DNA from: Flavonifractor avistercoris | Lineage (GTDB): Bacteria; Bacillota; Clostridia; Oscillospirales; Oscillospiraceae | Direction of reading: 5' to 3' | DNA length: 16,132 nt | Assembly: GCA_019119085.1 (NCBI GenBank) | Contig: DWXT01000101.1 | Span: 1-16,132, forward strand | In this document: positions 13,647-16,132 of the stretch, piece after piece | Position numbering within the stretch: position 1 is the first letter of the stretch | Layout of the letters: each line of letters opens with the position of its first letter | Position numbers and translations under genes: made by a program | Notes under the pieces: model-generated | Databases searched by the model: none | Told to the model about the DNA's origin: nothing | The model's input: only the letters and a program-made list of their open reading frames with translations

Positions 13647-15338
13647 ATGAAGCCCGCACAGGAAAAGTACATCCCCTTCGTCCCCCTCAAGATGGAAAAG
13701 CGCGCCTGGCCCGACAAGCAGCTGATGGCGCCCCCCATCTGGTGCTCGGTGGATCTCCGGGACGGCAACCAGGCGCTGATTGACCCCATGAACGTGGAGG
13801 AAAAGCTGGAGCTGTTCCACACCCTGGTGGACATCGGCGTGAAGGAGATCGAGGTGGGGTTCCCCTCCGCCTCGGAGACGGAGTATGAGTTTCTCCGGGC
13901 CCTCATCGACGGGAACCACATCCCCGACGACGTGACCATCCAGGTGCTGGTGCAGGCCAGAGAGCACCTGATCCGCAAGACCTTTGAGGCCATTGACGGC
14001 GCCAGGCACGTGATCTTCCACTTCTACAACTCCACCTCCACCCTCCAGCGGAAGGTGGTGTTCCACACCGACGTGGAGGGGGTCAAGAAGATCGCCGTGG
14101 ACGCCGCCCACCTGATCCGGGAGCTGAGCCAGCCCGCCATCGACGCGGGCATGGATCTCCGGTATGAGTACTCCCCCGAGTCCTTCATGGGCACGGAGAT
14201 GGACGCGGCGGTGGAGATCTGCCAGGCGGTGATCGAGGCCCTCCACGCCACGCCGGAGCACAAGGTGATCCTCAACCTGCCCACCACGGTGGAGAACTGC
14301 ATGCCCAACTACTTCGCCGACGAGATCGAGTACTTCACCTCCAAGCTGCCCAGCCGGGAGAGCGCCATCATCTCCCTGCACCCCCACAACGACCGGGGCG
14401 AGGGCGTGGCCACCGCCGAGCTGGGCCAGCTGGCCGGCGCGGAGCGGGTGGAGGCCACCCTGTTCGGCAACGGCGAGCGCACCGGCAACGTGGACATGGT
14501 GACCCTGGCCCTGAACCTGTACACCCAGGGGGTGGATCCGGGCCTGGATTTCTCCAACATCAACAAGATCCGGGACGTGTACGAGAAGGTCACCAAGATG
14601 AAGATCGGCGAGCGGCAGCCCTACGTGGGCGAGCTGGTGTTCACCGCCTTCTCCGGCTCCCACCAGGACGCCATCAACAAGGGCGTGCGCTACATGGAGG
14701 AGAGCGGCACCGAGTACTGGGAGGTGCCCTATCTGCCCATCGACCCGGCGGACGTGGGGCGGCAGTATGAGCCCATCATCCGCATCAACTCTCAGTCGGG
14801 CAAGGGCGGCGCGGCCTTCGTCATGCAGCACTCCTTCGGCTTTGACCTGCCCAAGGCCATGCACCCCGAGTTCGGCCACATCGTCCAGGTGGAGACCGAC
14901 CGGGTGGGCAAGGAGCTCAAGCCCGAGGCCATCTACGACCTGTTCAAGACCCACTATATTGACGCGGTGAAGCCCTACGAGCTGGTGCGCCACTCCTTCG
15001 CCGAGTTCACCGACGAGGAGGGCCACTCCCACGTCACCTTTGCCGGCACCCTCCGCCACACCGACACCGTGTTCCAGGTGCAGGGCTCCGGCAACGGCCC
15101 CATCGACGCCTTCTTCAACGCCATCCACGGCCAGAAGATGGATCGCTTTACCTTTATCGACTACAGCGAGCACGCCATCAAGCAGGGCTCCGACTCCCAG
15201 GCCGTGTCCTACATCCACCTGCAGGATCAGAACGGCAAGGACTGGTTCGGCGTGGGCATGAGCCATAACATCAACCTGGCCCCCCTGAAGGGCATCCTCT
15301 CCGCCATCAACCGGGCGGTGAACCACGACGCCGAGTGA
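13647..15338 (+). CDS. leuA: 2-isopropylmalate synthase (LeuA type 2)
   Basis: This enzyme (EC 2.3.3.13) condenses acetyl-CoA with 2-oxoisovalerate, the first committed step of leucine synthesis. The 563-residue length and N-terminal IWCSVDLRDGNQAL fit the type-2 (actinobacterial/fungal-like) branch. The TIM-barrel (HMGL-like) domain shows the catalytic Arg38-Asp39 pair, metal ligands His245 and His247 in SLHPHND, and GNGERTGN (274-281, Asn281). The C-terminal region (from about residue 440) is the LeuA regulatory dimer domain, so leucine feedback is likely. The ATG is preceded by AGGAGG seven bases upstream and lies 33 bases past the T-box terminator, giving tRNA-Leu-dependent control. No leuB, leuC or leuD follows, and no terminator is seen before the next promoter. 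Confidence 0.95.
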   Translation: MKPAQEKYIPFVPLKMEKRAWPDKQLMAPPIWCSVDLRDGNQALIDPMNVEEKLELFHTLVDIGVKEIEVGFPSASETEYEFLRALIDGNHIPDDVTIQVLVQAREHLIRKTFEAIDGARHVIFHFYNSTSTLQRKVVFHTDVEGVKKIAVDAAHLIRELSQPAIDAGMDLRYEYSPESFMGTEMDAAVEICQAVIEALHATPEHKVILNLPTTVENCMPNYFADEIEYFTSKLPSRESAIISLHPHNDRGEGVATAELGQLAGAERVEATLFGNGERTGNVDMVTLALNLYTQGVDPGLDFSNINKIRDVYEKVTKMKIGERQPYVGELVFTAFSGSHQDAINKGVRYMEESGTEYWEVPYLPIDPADVGRQYEPIIRINSQSGKGGAAFVMQHSFGFDLPKAMHPEFGHIVQVETDRVGKELKPEAIYDLFKTHYIDAVKPYELVRHSFAEFTDEEGHSHVTFAGTLRHTDTVFQVQGSGNGPIDAFFNAIHGQKMDRFTFIDYSEHAIKQGSDSQAVSYIHLQDQNGKDWFGVGMSHNINLAPLKGILSAINRAVNHDAE

Positions 15339-15351
15339 GCCAATTCCCGGC

Positions 15352-15380
15352 TTGCGTCCCGGCGGCAAATCCGTTATAAT
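15352..15380 (+). promoter_or_regulatory. Promoter of the MarR-family gene
   Basis: A -35 of TTGCGT (15352-15357), a 17-base spacer and a perfect -10 of TATAAT (15375-15380) give a start near 15387. It begins only 14 bases after the leuA stop. Confidence 0.7.
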
Positions 15381-15416
15381 ATGGTGGCAACTATGTAAGA
15401 GAGGACGCGGACGGCT

Positions 15417-15899
15417 ATGGAAGACCAGCGCGAGGCCCTGCTCCGGCAGATCTGGGCGGCCCAGGACGAGGCCTACGACCTGATGTATGAATATGACTCC
15501 CTCCCCCACCAGTACGGGGAAAATACCCTCTACCAGTCGGAGGCCCAGATCATCGACCTGATCGGCGAGCACCCGGAGATCACCGTCACCGAGCTGGCCG
15601 CCATCCTGAAAAAGACCCCCAGCGCCTGCTCCCAGATCGTGCGGAAGCTGCGGGCCAAGGGCTGGGTGGAGCAGGTGCGCAACGCGGAGAACAACCGGAT
15701 TTTCAACCTCTATCTCACCGACAGCGGCCAGCGGGTCTACCAGGATCACACCTCCTTCAACCACTCCTGCCAGACATCCACCTTCCGAATGCTGGAGACC
15801 TTCTCCACCCAGGAGCTGGAGCACCATCTGATGGTGCAGCGGAAGCTGAATGAGGCGTATCAGGAGGATGTACAGCACAGCAAAGCGCATAACTTATAG
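15417..15899 (+). CDS. MarR-family winged-helix transcriptional regulator
   Basis: This 160-residue protein has the MarR layout: N-terminal helices (1-50, with QSEAQIIDLIGEHPEIT leading into the domain), a winged helix-turn-helix at about 55-102 (VTELAAILKKTPSACSQIVRKLRAKGWVEQV, then the wing NAENNRIFNLYLTDSG), and C-terminal dimerisation helices (103-155). Such proteins bind palindromic DNA as dimers and usually lose affinity on binding a small ligand. The ATG at 15417 has a weak upstream GAGAGGA with a long spacer. It has its own promoter and a good terminator. Operator-like palindromes lie downstream, at the promoter of the next gene, which is its most likely target. Target and ligand are inference. 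Confidence 0.9.
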   Translation: MEDQREALLRQIWAAQDEAYDLMYEYDSLPHQYGENTLYQSEAQIIDLIGEHPEITVTELAAILKKTPSACSQIVRKLRAKGWVEQVRNAENNRIFNLYLTDSGQRVYQDHTSFNHSCQTSTFRMLETFSTQELEHHLMVQRKLNEAYQEDVQHSKAHNL

Positions 15900-15906
15900 G
15901 CGCCAA

Positions 15907-15941
15907 CGGGGGCGCGGCAGATGCCGCACCCCCGATTTTTT
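15907..15941 (+). terminator. Terminator of the MarR-family gene
   Basis: A stem of 11 pairs with one internal mismatch (CGGGGG-GCGGC, 15907-15918, with GCCGC-CCCCCG, 15923-15934) has an AGAT loop and is followed by a run of six T (15936-15941). It lies directly after the stop. Confidence 0.88.
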
Positions 15942-15957
15942 GTCGGATCCGACAAAA
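15938..15957. promoter_or_regulatory. Perfect 20-base palindrome TTTTGTCGGATCCGACAAAA
   Basis: It is fully symmetric and overlaps the T run of the MarR-gene terminator. It could be a dimeric regulator site or could add a second stem to the 3' end of the transcript. An imperfect inverted repeat follows (GCGCAGT 15976-15982 with ACTGTGC 15988-15994). Confidence 0.5.
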
Positions 15958-16013
15958 TGAAACTTCGTATTTTGTGCGCAGTATAGAACTGTGCGAATCA
16001 TACAAAAATCCTC

Positions 16014-16041
16014 TTGACTTCTCTGTCCATTGCGATATTAT
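16014..16041 (+). promoter_or_regulatory. Promoter of the gene cut by the right window edge
   Basis: A -35 of TTGACT (16014-16019), a 16-base spacer and a -10 of TATTAT (16036-16041) give a start near 16048, immediately at the tandem palindromes. Confidence 0.7.
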
Positions 16042-16049
16042 TATTACGG

Positions 16050-16076
16050 TTAATGATTAAGTTATTTAATTATTAA
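16050..16076. promoter_or_regulatory. Tandem operator-like palindromes TTAATNATTAA
   Basis: Two perfect 11-base palindromes, TTAATGATTAA (16050-16060) and TTAATTATTAA (16066-16076), are 16 bases apart, start to start, at the transcription start of the downstream gene. An overlapping inverted repeat AGTTA-N9-TAACT is also present. Their form and place suit repression by the neighbouring MarR-family protein, but the link is inferred. Confidence 0.55.
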
Positions 16077-16128
16077 CTAAATAAATTAGAAAGATATGGA
16101 AACGTATAGGAAAAAAGGAGGAATTTTC

Positions 16129-16132
16129 GTGG
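16129..16132 (+). CDS. Start of a truncated gene (GTG start codon)
   Basis: A strong AGGAGG (16116-16121) is followed after seven bases by GTG at 16129, and the window ends one base later. Together with the promoter and operator-like sites upstream this marks a gene start. Nothing can be said of its product. Confidence 0.6.

Noticed and set aside
13216..13659. Minus-strand open frame over the T-box leader
   Set aside because: The sequence is fully explained as a plus-strand promoter, T-box and terminator; the frame lacks a ribosome site and any motif.
13599..15890. A very long open frame (over 760 codons) antisense to leuA and the MarR gene
   Set aside because: It is an antisense shadow of GC-rich codon use: low-complexity Gly/Val/His/Leu-rich translation, no family motif, no ribosome site. 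The sense strand encodes clear enzymes.
1..16132. CRISPR arrays, insertion sequences, prophage or defence genes
   Set aside because: No regularly spaced repeats, transposase, integrase or Cas motifs were found on either strand. The repeats seen are short regulatory hairpins.

Overview
The window reads as a chromosomal segment from a GC-rich gut-type Firmicute, most likely an Oscillospiraceae/Flavonifractor-like Clostridium relative. This rests on four things: GC-rich coding sequence with AT-rich promoters, Bacillus-style AGGAGG ribosome sites, a large Bacillus-type SRP RNA next to dnaX, and a T-box leader in front of a leucine gene. The taxonomic placement is inference. Everything from base 1 to about 13.2 kb is transcribed on the minus strand. 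From 13.3 kb on, transcription is on the plus strand, so a divergent promoter region sits near 13.2-13.33 kb.

Minus strand, in order of transcription from right to left: a Na+/phosphate cotransporter with a PhoU tail (11482-13134); the SRP RNA with its own promoter and terminator (about 11010-11300); dnaX and the YbaB/EbfC nucleoid protein (8786-10920); a YoaK/DUF1275 membrane protein, a DUF362 double-[4Fe-4S] protein and deoxyribose-phosphate aldolase deoC (5988-8548); then a nucleoside uptake system made of a BMP-family lipoprotein (4538-5761), an ABC ATPase and two permeases (408-4245). The three ABC genes overlap by ATGA junctions and have a promoter of their own. A strong hairpin terminator closes the operon at 325-362. 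Uptake by the BMP/ABC transporter followed by DeoC cleavage of deoxyribose-5-phosphate makes a coherent nucleoside-salvage block. At the left edge a good promoter faces out of the window and reads into a sequence that matches only the 5' half of a tRNA.

Plus strand: a textbook T-box leader (promoter 13303-13331, leucine CUG specifier, T-box motif, terminator) controls a type-2 2-isopropylmalate synthase (13647-15338). A MarR-family regulator follows with its own promoter (15417-15899). After its terminator there is a palindrome-rich intergenic region and a strong promoter with two tandem TTAATNATTAA palindromes. These lead to a GTG start codon at 16129 whose gene is cut off by the window end.

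I see no CRISPR array, insertion sequence, prophage or defence cluster. Most of the window is ordinary housekeeping and metabolic sequence. The interest lies in the regulatory DNA: the hairpin cluster between the BMP gene and the ABC genes, the repeat-bearing leader of the phosphate transporter, the T-box, and the operator-like palindromes around the MarR gene.
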